Shown: positions 1-9,527, counted from the first letter of the stretch. The stretch: 64,000 nt of DNA from Candidatus Peribacteria bacterium (GCA_943350395.1 CALRAD010000002.1:1-64000), one strand, 5' to 3'. Numbers and translations are program-made. The notes: generated by a model not told the origin, from the sequence alone.

Positions 1-153
1 CACAACTTCATCGTTTGGCAGTGGCTGAACTGGTACAACTACGTTAAAAGCCATTCTGGCATGGGAATGGACAGAAGAACCCCTGCAGCCGTAGTCTATG
101 AATGCCTCACCAAGGAAAGTGTTACCCTAATGCTGCAACCTAACAACAAGTGA
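1..153 (+). CDS. Transposase/integrase core, C-terminal end (partial)
   Basis: The open frame enters from the left edge and stops at 151-153. The 50 visible residues read like the tail of a DDE integrase-core transposase (IS481/IS3-like). Typical features are the WLNWYNYVKSHSGMG stretch followed by R-TPAAV, matching the usual 'W-x-YN...RPH..LG..TP' end of that fold. The catalytic residues lie outside the window. The frame ends only 9 bases from the stop of the convergent isomerase-like gene, so a mobile element borders that gene. It could be an intact or a decayed transposase; the fragment cannot tell. The fold assignment is fairly sure and the family is not. Confidence 0.6.
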   Translation, partial: HNFIVWQWLNWYNYVKSHSGMGMDRRTPAAVVYECLTKESVTLMLQPNNK

Positions 154-162
154 CGGTTCGGG

Positions 163-1011
163 TTAGCTCCCGAGAATCAATTTCGCAGCGCTTTCGAGAT
201 CGCGGCGATAGTGCATCCCGAGGGTCGGGATGTACTCGAGGCCGACATGGCCTTGATACTCGGTTTCCCGAAGGGCGGCGAACGTCGCCTTCCAGTCGGT
301 GAACTGATGCCCGCGATTGATTTCACCGCGAACACAGTCATTCCCGTCACCGGCAACATGAATGTGGCCGATATGCCAGATATTTCGGCGCATCCACTCG
401 ACCATGTTGCCCAGAGACAATTGTCGCCGCCAGTGGTACATGTCAAACAGAACTTTGACGCGCGGCGAGTTCACCCGTCTCACAACGTCCAACGGGTAGT
501 TCGGATCGATGGCTTCGTAGTCGGGGTGGCATCGCCACCCCTTGCCGTACTCAGCTTCGTTTGGCACGACGACATCGTTCAGGTGTTCGAACATCATGAC
601 GGCTGTGGAGCCCGCCGTTTGTTCGAGCAGAAGATTGATGCCGTCGACGCAGTTTCCGATCGAGGTTTCGCGCGACTGATTGAGATCCTTCTTTCCGGAG
701 AAGCCGATGAAGGCATTGCAGACGCCGTCCGACGCTTCACATAGTGCGATCTGCCGCTTCGCTTCGTCGAGCACTTGCGGACGGTCTGCGACTCGGTTCC
801 AACCGATGTCGAATGGCGCACAACCGTCATAACTCAAGAGCGAGAGCGGGCAGGTCAGCTCCGAGTCCTTGAGCGCCGCCCAATGCTCGGGCGGCGTCAA
901 TTCGATGCCGACAACGCCCGCTTTCTTGGCGTTTGCCATCGCTGTCGCCGGATTCCACTTTGGGCCGAACTCTCCGGCGATGCACCACCACGTCCAATCG
1001 ATTTTGATCAT
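163..1011 (-). CDS. Sugar phosphate isomerase/epimerase, hydroxypyruvate isomerase-like
   Basis: A 282-residue protein of the xylose-isomerase-like TIM barrel family. Hydroxypyruvate isomerases of this fold interconvert hydroxypyruvate and tartronate semialdehyde in the cytosol. The landmarks run in order: MFEHLND (metal-binding Glu region), LFDMYHWRRQ, HIGHIHVAGDG, then GEINRGHQFTDW and YQGHVGLEYIPT at the end, the usual Hyi-type signature. The ORF track starts 38 codons earlier, but the barrel begins at MIKIDWTWW, so I start at 1011; TACGAG ends 7 bases upstream. The gene sits alone between a transposase tail and a stem-loop. Sugar-acid isomerases are unexpected in a streamlined CPR genome, so transfer is possible. 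The exact substrate is not predictable. Confidence 0.75.
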   Translation of the reverse strand: MIKIDWTWWCIAGEFGPKWNPATAMANAKKAGVVGIELTPPEHWAALKDSELTCPLSLLSYDGCAPFDIGWNRVADRPQVLDEAKRQIALCEASDGVCNAFIGFSGKKDLNQSRETSIGNCVDGINLLLEQTAGSTAVMMFEHLNDVVVPNEAEYGKGWRCHPDYEAIDPNYPLDVVRRVNSPRVKVLFDMYHWRRQLSLGNMVEWMRRNIWHIGHIHVAGDGNDCVRGEINRGHQFTDWKATFAALRETEYQGHVGLEYIPTLGMHYRRDLESAAKLILGS

Positions 1012-1079
1012 AATGCTTCTCGTAGCTCCCGAAAAAAGTTTTACATCACTGCTCGCGACGTGCGAGTCCAGCTGATGTG

Positions 1080-1128
1080 CCATTGCGGCAGACTGGATAC
1101 GCTCTGCATATCCACTATGCCGCAATGG
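1080..1128. repeat. Perfect 11-bp inverted repeat (stem-loop)
   Basis: CCATTGCGGCA at 1080-1090 is repeated inverted as TGCCGCAATGG at 1118-1128. A shorter inner pair, GGATA and TATCC, sits in the loop. On the plus strand TTTATTT follows, so it could terminate transcription coming from the transposase side. It could also be an end or remnant of a mobile element. The rest of 1012-1243 shows nothing I can name. Confidence 0.5.
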
Positions 1129-1243
1129 TTTATTTAACCGTCACCCGTGTTTCCAAAGACCGCTTCCTCTATGCAAAAGCACAGAGCGAGTGATTGTACT
1201 GTAAAAATAAAATGCGTCAATCCGCCTCATTCCAGTCGACTCT

Positions 1244-1477
1244 TCAGGCGCTTTCCCTCTGAAATGAGAGGTTGACAGCAAGACGAGTGGCACGCTCTAC
1301 CTTTATTTGTTCATGCCTGAAGCTGAGAGCTCCATCTCCTTCACACCATAAGTACTTCAGTCGTTCTCTGTGACGCTCGGAAGAACGTACTCGGTTGGAA
1401 TCCGGAACAATATGCATGGCATGTATGTCTTCTTCTGCTCGAGTTTCCATCATACTTCCTATTTTACTCTTCTCCAT
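1244..1477 (-). CDS. Small hypothetical protein, 77 aa
   Basis: A short charged open frame with no recognised domain. It contains a basic stretch (RVRSSERHRERLK) and one Cys. In its favour, the minus strand just upstream has TTGACA, 17 bases, then AAAATA, followed within about 10 bases by the paired ATG codons at 1453 and 1450. The real start may therefore be one of those internal Met codons rather than 1477. It lies 3' of the 16S gene on the same strand, where a 23S gene would normally be. It could be a spurious frame; no homologue is known to me. Confidence 0.35.
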   Translation of the reverse strand: MEKSKIGSMMETRAEEDIHAMHIVPDSNRVRSSERHRERLKYLWCEGDGALSFRHEQIKVERATRLAVNLSFQRESA

Positions 1478-1747
1478 ATTTTGTCAATTTTTTTCTATTC
1501 ACTCATACTATTCCTTGCGTAGATGCGCGAAGAAGCCAAGATTTTGGCACAACAAAAAGCTCCGAGTCACCCCATCGTGTAGTAGAGAGAAGAATATCCT
1601 TCCGAGCCTCGCACGCTTCGCAGTTTCCAGCATCCCCAGAGGGGAGAGGCTGAAGACTGAAAGCGAGGAGGGTGTCCTCGGACAATTGGCATAAATGAAT
1701 GATGGCACTCGACACTGGCCAGAGCATTCGCCAAGGATTAACTCCCT
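1478..1747. other. 16S 3' flank without tRNA or 23S
   Basis: About 270 bases between the small ORF and the end of the 16S gene. I see no tRNA, no 23S 5' end and no clear intrinsic terminator. The only structure is a weak hairpin, CGAGGA-GGGTG-TCCTCG, near 1665-1680. ORF-track entries here are short overlapping frames without support. Confidence 0.5.
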
Positions 1748-3218
<1,471 letters not shown>

Positions 3219-3461
3219 GAGATTTGCCCCCGTACCGGAAGCCCGAAGGCGACTGGTACAGGGATAGCTCTTAATAACTAGCGCATCGATTTTTTAGAGA
3301 GGGCGATGCATCCTCTTTATTTTCAAAGAAAATAGGTGGACTTCTTTTTCTCTACTACACGATGCTGTGAAGGAGCTTGTGCTGACGAGCGTTTAAGCTC
3401 CTCTTTCGAAGAGACAATCTACCAGCCATTACGAACGTACTGGTGTGCTCACAGCCGAGCC
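3219..3461 (-). other. 16S leader region
   Basis: About 240 bases between the proposed promoter and the mature 16S 5' end. It holds an inverted repeat, GGAGCTT/AAGCTCC (around 3372-3402), and a GCATCG/CGATGC pair near 3282-3308. Both could serve processing or antitermination. I see no coding potential; the ORF-track frames here overlap the leader and the start of the next gene. Confidence 0.5.
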
Positions 3462-3490
3462 ATCTTAGGAGTGAGGGTAGGGGTCGTCAA
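3462..3490 (-). promoter_or_regulatory. Candidate rRNA promoter
   Basis: Read on the minus strand: TTGACG, a 17-base spacer, then TAAGAT. This is the best -35/-10 pair upstream of the 16S gene and gives a leader of about 235 nt. It lies back to back with the start of the plus-strand gene at 3544. Confidence 0.55.
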
Positions 3491-3543
3491 GAGGGAAGGC
3501 GAAGTTTTTTGTACCCTCTGTCATCGATGTTACGATTCTCCCG

Positions 3544-5064
3544 ATGAGACGCATTTTTTCTCCCTCGATTCTCCCGTATTTAGCGGTGATTCTTTCCCTG
3601 TGCTTGGTCTGGCTCCTGCTTCTGCAACTTGAGAACCCCGTCTCGCTCGACGACGGGCTTCGGCATTTTGCGATGGCACGGTTGATGACCGAGCAAGGAA
3701 TAGGCACTGCAGAGTGGAGTCAGTTCTTTTCGCACGGATACTTTGCACATCACAGTGTCGATCCGTGGTTTCTTTCGAATCTTGCCTTCATCCCGCTTCT
3801 TTCTTTCGGGCCCGTTCTTGCACTGAAATTGTTCGCACTGTGTTCGGTGTTTTTGCTTCTCATTTCATTTCTGTATGCATGCTCAGTTTTTCGCGCATCG
3901 CCACTCGTGACTGCAGTCGGAATTGGGTTGCTCCTGTTTTTCGATCCGTCGTTCTTCTATCGCTTGCTCGTGGCACGTCCGTATGAACTTGTCACACCGT
4001 TTGCGGTGATCATCATTGCCGCCGCCATTTCGAAGCGTTCATTTCTGATCGGCATTGCACTAACGCTCTGTGTTCTTCTCTCGCAAATTTTTATTTTTCC
4101 TCTCCTCATCGCTTTACTTGCAGTCGCTTGGCGCATAAGTCTTCGCGATTGGCGCGAAGCCGGGACACTACTCTTCTGGATCTCTTTCGGCGTTCTCATC
4201 GGCTTCTGGCTGCACCCTGATTCTCTGGAGTATGTGCTCTACATGCATGATACGTTTCTCCGGATTCCTCTTCTCCCGGGCGTACGTCTCGGAGTCGAGA
4301 TGCAATCCGGATTCGTTCTCGGTTCCAGAGTAGTCGTTGTCCTTGGCATCCTCACACTGCTGCATGTCGTTCTCTTGAAAGAAGGCATGACCTACCGGAA
4401 GTATTTGCAGAGTGGTTTATTTTTTCTTGCAGCACTGACAGGGTTGTTCACTGTACTCTTCTTTTTCTGGGCGCGGTCGATCGATTTTCTCTGGCCGATC
4501 CTCATTCTCCTACTCGTTCTTTCACTCTCCGTTTCACCGGGTATTTTTTCACGCACGATCGCAGCGATGTTGCCGAGAAAATTTTGTCCGAGTTTGCGAA
4601 TCAGAGTGTTTGTCCTCTTCTTGCTTCTCAGTTCCGTATTTCTGGCGATGGCTTACACACTCACGGCAACCGATGCGGATCGATCTCTGGAGGTCTATGC
4701 TCAAGCACTGCAAAACATTCCCGCAGACAGCAGCATGCTCACAGTCGATTGGCATTTCTTTATGCCTGCGGTTCTCGTTCGTCCTGATCTGAAGTATGCA
4801 ACGGGTATTGATCCTTCTTATACATACCTCGATAACCCAAGAGTGCTCGAGCTCCTTGCATCACTCGGTACGCCAAAGTTCAAGTCGTCCCCGACCGAGA
4901 GCGATCTACGTGAGTGGCTTCAGAACATTCTTGCGCTGTATCCGTCTGACTATCTTGTGCTGTTTCGGAGCAAGCATGCGGCGGTGATTGATCAGTTCGA
5001 GAAGTCGGGTATGAAGGATCTCTCGAGGAGTGCAGAGGTTGCCGTATTTGCAAAAGAAACTTGA
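3544..5064 (+). CDS. Polytopic membrane protein, GT-C glycosyltransferase-like
   Basis: A 506-residue protein with about ten hydrophobic segments. After the first membrane helix comes an acidic loop, NPVSLDDGLRHFAMARLM, the position where GT-C glycosyltransferases (dolichol/undecaprenyl phosphate sugar donors) keep their catalytic Asp. A soluble C-terminal domain of about 120 residues follows the last helix. The likely role is transfer of a lipid-linked sugar outside the membrane, inferred from topology only. TACGAT ends 7 bases before the ATG, supporting this start. Its stop codon overlaps the -35 box of the rpsF promoter. It could also be a non-enzymatic membrane protein. Confidence 0.6.
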   Translation: MRRIFSPSILPYLAVILSLCLVWLLLLQLENPVSLDDGLRHFAMARLMTEQGIGTAEWSQFFSHGYFAHHSVDPWFLSNLAFIPLLSFGPVLALKLFALCSVFLLLISFLYACSVFRASPLVTAVGIGLLLFFDPSFFYRLLVARPYELVTPFAVIIIAAAISKRSFLIGIALTLCVLLSQIFIFPLLIALLAVAWRISLRDWREAGTLLFWISFGVLIGFWLHPDSLEYVLYMHDTFLRIPLLPGVRLGVEMQSGFVLGSRVVVVLGILTLLHVVLLKEGMTYRKYLQSGLFFLAALTGLFTVLFFFWARSIDFLWPILILLLVLSLSVSPGIFSRTIAAMLPRKFCPSLRIRVFVLFLLLSSVFLAMAYTLTATDADRSLEVYAQALQNIPADSSMLTVDWHFFMPAVLVRPDLKYATGIDPSYTYLDNPRVLELLASLGTPKFKSSPTESDLREWLQNILALYPSDYLVLFRSKHAAVIDQFEKSGMKDLSRSAEVAVFAKET

Positions 5065-5090
5065 CGGATTCTCTTCGTCTCGCGTACAGT
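5061..5090 (+). promoter_or_regulatory. Promoter of rpsF-rpsR
   Basis: TTGACG (5061-5066), 18 bases, TACAGT (5085-5090). The -35 box includes the stop codon of the preceding gene. It predicts a leader of about 50 nt for rpsF, one of the few genes here with a real 5' UTR. Confidence 0.6.
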
Positions 5091-5108
5091 CCGCCAGCTG
5101 ATTCCCTC

Positions 5109-5124
5109 CTCCCGATTCCGGGAG
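5109..5124 (+). promoter_or_regulatory. Hairpin in rpsF leader, candidate S6:S18 site
   Basis: CTCCCG-ATTC-CGGGAG forms a 6-bp stem in the rpsF leader and is followed by CAGGTTTTA. In many bacteria the S6:S18 dimer represses its own mRNA through a leader stem with an exposed CCG. Position and partner genes fit, but I cannot confirm the bulge geometry. A weak terminator for the upstream gene is the alternative. Confidence 0.35.
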
Positions 5125-5146
5125 CAGGTTTTACCCAAGAATCTCC

Positions 5147-5704
5147 ATGCCCACTCTTATTCCAAGCAACGAAGACGTCCGTGTCTACGAATTTGCCGTG
5201 ATGTACCAGCCTGATCTCGACCAGAAAGCCGAGTCGATTCTCCTCACGGAGATCGAAGGGCACTTTGCCGAGGCACAAGGAAAGCTCCTCTTCAAAGATC
5301 CTTGGAGCAGGCGCGGTCTTGCGTACAAAATCGCAGGCTACGATGAGGCGAAATTTGTCATCTACTATTACGAGCTTCCTCCCGCATCCATTCGCGAGCT
5401 CGATCGCCAGCTTCGTCTCCAAAAAGGAGTCCTCAGACACCTCATGCTGATCCCACCAAAGGGATATGAGGCTGTGAGTTTCGAGGCGAAGTACCAAGAT
5501 TGGTTGAAAAATCGCGAGACCATTGAAGATGTTCGCGCCCGCAAGCGTGAGGAAAAGACGAAGCAGACTGTTGTGGATCAGGCGAAGCGCGTCAGTAAGC
5601 GTCTCGAGACAAAAGCCAAAGACACCGCCAAGCCAGTTCTGAAGATGCAGGATATCGACTCGCAGCTCGACAAACTGATTGCCGACAGCGACCTGAAACT
5701 TTAA
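5147..5704 (+). CDS. rpsF: 30S ribosomal protein S6
   Basis: S6 binds S18 and 16S helices 22-23 in the platform of the small subunit. The N-terminal ~100 residues carry the S6 fold: VRVYEFAVMYQPDL, then the GRRGLAYKI-type strand (here SRRGLAYKIAGYDEAKFVIYY) and RLQKGVLRHLML. The usual length is 95-135 residues. This one is 185, with a charged Lys/Glu-rich tail (residues ~120-185) of unknown role. No Shine-Dalgarno precedes the ATG. It forms an operon with rpsR 25 bases downstream; the ssb gene often found between them is absent. Confidence 0.95.
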   Translation: MPTLIPSNEDVRVYEFAVMYQPDLDQKAESILLTEIEGHFAEAQGKLLFKDPWSRRGLAYKIAGYDEAKFVIYYYELPPASIRELDRQLRLQKGVLRHLMLIPPKGYEAVSFEAKYQDWLKNRETIEDVRARKREEKTKQTVVDQAKRVSKRLETKAKDTAKPVLKMQDIDSQLDKLIADSDLKL

Positions 5705-5729
5705 TTCCCCCACTTTTCCAACTCTGACC

Positions 5730-5960
5730 ATGGCCGTACAACAGAAGATCAAGCACGACATCAAGAAAGGCTGCGCGTTCGACCGTGAGGGCGTTGCGTA
5801 CTTTGATTACAAAGATTATCCGACACTCAAGCAGTACATCGACTACTTCGGAAACATCCGGAATCGTTACTACACAGGAGTGTGTCTCAAGCACCAGAAG
5901 ATGCTGAAGAACGCTATCGAGCGCGCGAGGTTCCTAGGAATCTTGTCCTACCGAAAGTAG
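5730..5960 (+). CDS. rpsR: 30S ribosomal protein S18
   Basis: A 76-residue S18, the binding partner of S6 in the small-subunit platform. Recognisable by DYKDYPTLKQYIDYFGNI, RNRYYTGVCLKHQKML and the basic end IERARFLGILSYRK. It has normal length and is co-transcribed with rpsF. Its last 27 bases overlap the 3' end of the convergent minus-strand gene. Confidence 0.96.
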   Translation: MAVQQKIKHDIKKGCAFDREGVAYFDYKDYPTLKQYIDYFGNIRNRYYTGVCLKHQKMLKNAIERARFLGILSYRK

Positions 5961-6299
5961 TTCGTCTGATGTAATTAGGAGAGTATTGTCAGGGCTTTTC
6001 GCTCTCTCTATCCATCGTGGAGAGAGAAGAGCGCTTGCCAAACCTTCATTGATCGTCACGGTCCCCGTTTGTGGACACTCTGGTATTGCTGCGATTCTTT
6101 CACGCACGAGTGAAATGAGAAACTCCCCATACTTTCTCACATCTTCTTCACTGAGTGGATACAGAGGTTCCCTTGCTTTTTCATTGAGTACCTTCCAGAG
6201 GTTCTCATCGTCTAGTGATTCCGATGATGGTGCTGTAACTGACATAAAGTAGTGCCGCAGTATGTCAAATAATTTGGAACTTGCAACTTCTTCTATCAT
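5934..6299 (-). CDS. Hypothetical protein, 121 aa
   Basis: A soluble, acidic protein with no domain I recognise. It lacks signal peptides and membrane segments. It sits between rpsR (27-base convergent overlap) and yebC (divergent). The minus strand shows TATACC ending 4 bases before the ATG at 6299; the internal Met at 6245 (MSVTAPSSE) is an alternative start. The -10 overlaps that of yebC, so the two genes probably share one symmetrical promoter. Codon use resembles its neighbours, which favours a real gene. Confidence 0.5.
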   Translation of the reverse strand: MIEEVASSKLFDILRHYFMSVTAPSSESLDDENLWKVLNEKAREPLYPLSEEDVRKYGEFLISLVRERIAAIPECPQTGTVTINEGLASALLSPRWIERAKSPDNTLLITSDELLSVGQDS

Positions 6300-6303
6300 T
6301 TGC

Positions 6304-6311
6304 GGTATAGT
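6304..6311. promoter_or_regulatory. Overlapping divergent -10 boxes (5934 gene / yebC)
   Basis: TATAGT on the plus strand (6306-6311) and TATACC on the minus strand (6309-6304) share four bases. Starts lie 9 bases away on the plus side and 4 on the minus side. Inferred from sequence only. Confidence 0.45.
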
Positions 6312-6320
6312 GCCGCCGCT

Positions 6321-7052
6321 ATGTCAGGGCACTCTAAATGGCACAATATTAAAGGCAAGAAAATGGCGACGGACGCCAAGCGTGGTAAAACGTACACGAA
6401 GTACGCACGCCTGATCGAGATTGCCGCACGCGAAGGAGGAGGCGATTTATCGAGCAACGTTCGTCTTCGCACGCTTGTCGATTCTGCGAAGTCCGAAAGC
6501 GTACCCAATGTGAATATCGATCGCGCGATCAAAAAAGGAACCGGAGAGCTGAAAGGTGATGCGATGGAGGAGGTCACCTACGAAGCCTATGGCCCAAGCG
6601 GCAGCGCATTCATTGTCGAGTGTCTTACGGATAATAAAAACAGAACACTGAGTAACGTGAAAGAAATTCTCAGCAAGAACGCCGGAAGATTTGCATCAAA
6701 CGGTTCGGTGCTGTGGATGTTTGAGCGTAAGGGTGTGGTTCTTGGAAAACTTGCAGAGGGCACGAGTGGGCTTTCTGAAGAGCTTGAACTTCTGCTCATC
6801 GACGCAGGTGCCGATGACATTCAGGAAAGCGAAGGACACATCAGAGTGCTGAGTGACAGCACCAAGTGGAGTCTTGTGCGTGATGTGCTCACCGCAAAAG
6901 GTGCCGCAGTTGAATCTGCAGGGCTTGAGTACATCGCAAAGCAGACCGCTCCGGTTGACGCTGATGCTCTGACGAAAGTCGAAGCACTGGTCGAAGCACT
7001 CGAGGAGGACGACGACGTGTCTGAGGTGCATACGAATGCAGTGCAGCACTGA
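6321..7052 (+). CDS. yebC: YebC/PmpR-family protein (TACO1-like)
   Basis: A 243-residue member of the YebC family. These proteins were long called transcription regulators, and more recent work links them to translation of difficult proline-rich sequences. The start MSGHSKWHNIKGKK is the family hallmark, so I begin at 6321 rather than the track's 6300. Further landmarks are GRFASNGSVLWMFERKG and the acidic C-terminal third ending in LEEDDDVSEVHTN. It has normal length. TATAGT ends 9 bases upstream. Confidence 0.93.
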   Translation: MSGHSKWHNIKGKKMATDAKRGKTYTKYARLIEIAAREGGGDLSSNVRLRTLVDSAKSESVPNVNIDRAIKKGTGELKGDAMEEVTYEAYGPSGSAFIVECLTDNKNRTLSNVKEILSKNAGRFASNGSVLWMFERKGVVLGKLAEGTSGLSEELELLLIDAGADDIQESEGHIRVLSDSTKWSLVRDVLTAKGAAVESAGLEYIAKQTAPVDADALTKVEALVEALEEDDDVSEVHTNAVQH

Positions 7053-7073
7053 AGTGTCCAGGCAACAGAGAAT

Positions 7074-7101
7074 TTGCATTTATTTATAATTAGTATATAA
7101 T
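7074..7101 (+). promoter_or_regulatory. Promoter of the 7112 gene
   Basis: TTGCAT (7074-7079), 16 bases, TATAAT (7096-7101), ending 10 bases before the ATG at 7112. The surrounding 30 bases are unusually AT-rich for this window. Confidence 0.6.
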
Positions 7102-7111
7102 ATCTATCAGT

Positions 7112-7621
7112 ATGAAGCATGAATTTGCAGCCTCTGGGCAAAGCGACCATCTGCATGGCAGACATCGCGATCTACCTCCTTCTCGACGCAACGATATGGA
7201 ACCAGATTTTCTGCCCGTCGACTTGAACGCATGGCAGGAAGATTTTCAGCCGGAATTTCGCGAATCAGCGGAACCTGTGACGGGTGCGGCTGACGTGCAG
7301 ACGAGCACGATTGAAACCAAGACCAAGCTTTTTCGCAGACAACATCAGTTTTTATTTGAGCTTTCATCACCGAATGAGTCTATGAAGTTTTCGAAATACC
7401 TTGCGGTCAGCAGAGCTGATTCCGGGAGAGGGTATACGTTGCAATTTCGAGACGTTCATCCCGCCGATGAAGAAGAAGGAATTGCAGAGAACGCGCAATT
7501 TTTCAGAAACCCGGAGGTTCTTATGGACATGAGAAGAGCAGAGTCGCCGCAGAAGGCACTCTTTGCCTTGCGGAAGTTTTTCAGAAAGAAGGGCATCGAT
7601 TTATTTCGCGTCAATAACTAG
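7112..7621 (+). CDS. Hypothetical protein, 169 aa
   Basis: Not recognised. The N-terminal ~75 residues are polar and probably disordered. The C-terminal ~95 are more ordered, with FRRQHQFLFELSS, SGRGYTLQFRDVHP and a basic end, ALRKFFRKKGIDLFRVNN. There is no signal peptide or membrane segment. A good promoter directly upstream and two strong palindromes downstream suggest a single-gene unit. Confidence 0.5.
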   Translation: MKHEFAASGQSDHLHGRHRDLPPSRRNDMEPDFLPVDLNAWQEDFQPEFRESAEPVTGAADVQTSTIETKTKLFRRQHQFLFELSSPNESMKFSKYLAVSRADSGRGYTLQFRDVHPADEEEGIAENAQFFRNPEVLMDMRRAESPQKALFALRKFFRKKGIDLFRVNN

Positions 7622-7638
7622 GAACTAGGAACGAGTAG

Positions 7639-7698
7639 AGACGCCCCGCTGGGGCGTCTAAGAGCGATCTTCATTGAGACGCGCGCACCGCGCGTCTC
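7639..7698. repeat. Two adjacent GC-rich palindromes
   Basis: First hairpin: AGACGCCCC-GCT-GGGGCGTCT (9-bp stem, 7639-7659). Second: GAGACGCGCG-CAC-CGCGCGTCTC (10-bp stem, 7676-7698). Both share the GAGACGC/GCGTCTC core and are REP-like. No T-run follows either, so they are not classical terminators, though they may block transcription read-through from both sides. Confidence 0.6.
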
Positions 7699-7782
7699 TA
7701 CCTATTCTGGAATGAAAGAAGGATATTCTATCCTCAGAACTCTGGACGGATCATTTCCTCCGCGTCTACACTGACTTTTCTC

Positions 7783-9504
7783 ATGCGTGCTTTTCAAGCT
7801 CTCCTCTCGGCTCTCTGGCGTTATGCCGGCAGTAACCGGAAAGTGGTGCTGAGCTACGCTTTTCTCTTCGTGCTCGGGAACACCGTGTGGCTCTTCGAGC
7901 CGTACGTTATCGGGAAAATCCTGAATGCGGTGCAGCAGTCGGGATCCGATCCGGATGCCATACCTTCCATCCTCAAGTCTCTCGCGATGCTCGTGTCACT
8001 GTCTGCGGGTTTCTGGCTCTTTCACGGACCCGCACGCATCCTCGAACGTACGACTGCATTTCATGCTCGCAGAGCATTCAAAGAACATCTGTTTTCCGTG
8101 ATTACGGCACTGCCGATCCAGTGGCACAAGAATCACCACTCCGGTCAGACGATCAATCGTATTTCCAAAGCGACGAACGCGCTCTTCAACTTTTCGCAGG
8201 ACGGATATCAGTTGATCGAAATGATCGTTCGACCGCTCGGAGCACTCGTCGCACTCACGATTCTCTTCCCGATGGCGGCTCTTGTCGCTGTTCTTGCGAT
8301 GTCCTTAGCATGTGCGATCGTTTTTTTCTTCGATCGTGTCCTGCTTCCGCTCTACGATCTCTTGAACGAGAAGGATCACTTCGTCGCGTCCGCGCTCCAT
8401 GATTACATCACGAATATTACGACAGTGATCACACTGCGACTCGAACAGCTGACGCAAACCGAACTCTATCAGCGCATGACGAGCTATTTTCCAGTCTACC
8501 GACGTGAGTGTCGCCTCAACGAAGGGAAATGGTTCATCGCGACGATGGCGATCTCCATCACCACTGCCGTGATCCTCGGTGGGTACGCCGTGCTTACACT
8601 CAAGTCCGGTGCGGTGCCCCTCATCGGTACATTCTTTATGCTCTACGAATACTTGCAACGCATTGGCGGCGCGTTCTACATGTTTGCATGGAAGTACAGC
8701 CAGGTCGTCGCGCAGTATGCTGACTTGAAATCCGTCGATCCGATTCTTGAGGCCGATCAAGCCGAGAAACATTTGCATTGCTCCATTGATCCCGAGTGGA
8801 AAACGATTGAGATCAAGAATCTCAACTTCACGTACAAAGATGAAGAGCGGTCGTCGGTTCATCATTTGAGGGATGTTTCGATGACGCTTCATCGCGGCAC
8901 GCGCATTGCGTTCGTCGGCGAGAGTGGCAGCGGGAAATCTACGTTGATGTCGCTGATTCGCGGTTTGCATGAAGCGGATTCCGGTGAAATTCTCTGTGAC
9001 GGTCACGTGCTTACACACGGTCTGAAGGATGTCGGATCCACAGTGACGCTTATTCCGCAGGAGCCCGAGATTTTCGAAAATACAATCGAGTACAACATCA
9101 CTCTCGATACGGATCAGGAGGCGAGCGAGCTTACGGAGGATGTCGAGCTGTCCCGTTTTGCATCCGTTGTTCAGAGACTTGCACACGGTCTCAAAACCAA
9201 TACCGCCGAGAAAGGCGTGAACTTGAGCGGCGGAGAGAAACAACGTCTTGCGCTCGCTCGTGGATTTTTCGCAGCGAAACGGAGTTCGATCATTCTGCTT
9301 GATGAACCGACAAGCTCCGTCGATCCCGTGAACGAACGTCATATCTACGAAAATATGATCAGGCGATTTGGTGATCGCTGTATCGTGTCGTCACTCCACA
9401 AACGGTATCTGCTTCCACTCTTCGATTACGTGTACGTTTTTGAATCAGGGAAGATCGTGGATGAGGGTACTCCGACAGAGATCGAGCCGAGGCTGAAGAG
9501 GTAA
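7783..9504 (+). CDS. ABC transporter, fused membrane and ATPase domains
   Basis: A 573-residue half-transporter that would act as a dimer to export a lipid, peptide or drug across the membrane. Residues ~20-310 form a six-helix type-1 exporter domain. Residues ~340-570 form the ATPase with Walker A GESGSGKST, Q-loop LIPQEPEIF, signature NLSGGEKQRLALARG, Walker B SSIILLDEPTSSVD and a switch His in SSLHKR. All catalytic residues are present. TACACT ends 10 bases before the ATG. It lies alone between palindromes and the convergent penicillin-binding protein gene. The substrate is unknown. Confidence 0.9.
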   Translation: MRAFQALLSALWRYAGSNRKVVLSYAFLFVLGNTVWLFEPYVIGKILNAVQQSGSDPDAIPSILKSLAMLVSLSAGFWLFHGPARILERTTAFHARRAFKEHLFSVITALPIQWHKNHHSGQTINRISKATNALFNFSQDGYQLIEMIVRPLGALVALTILFPMAALVAVLAMSLACAIVFFFDRVLLPLYDLLNEKDHFVASALHDYITNITTVITLRLEQLTQTELYQRMTSYFPVYRRECRLNEGKWFIATMAISITTAVILGGYAVLTLKSGAVPLIGTFFMLYEYLQRIGGAFYMFAWKYSQVVAQYADLKSVDPILEADQAEKHLHCSIDPEWKTIEIKNLNFTYKDEERSSVHHLRDVSMTLHRGTRIAFVGESGSGKSTLMSLIRGLHEADSGEILCDGHVLTHGLKDVGSTVTLIPQEPEIFENTIEYNITLDTDQEASELTEDVELSRFASVVQRLAHGLKTNTAEKGVNLSGGEKQRLALARGFFAAKRSSIILLDEPTSSVDPVNERHIYENMIRRFGDRCIVSSLHKRYLLPLFDYVYVFESGKIVDEGTPTEIEPRLKR

Positions 9505-9527
9505 GCTGCGTGTCAGTAGACCTGCGC

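Noticed and set aside
8305-9342. 345-aa minus-strand ORF
   Set aside because: Antisense to the ABC transporter ATPase domain, whose motifs are all on the plus strand.
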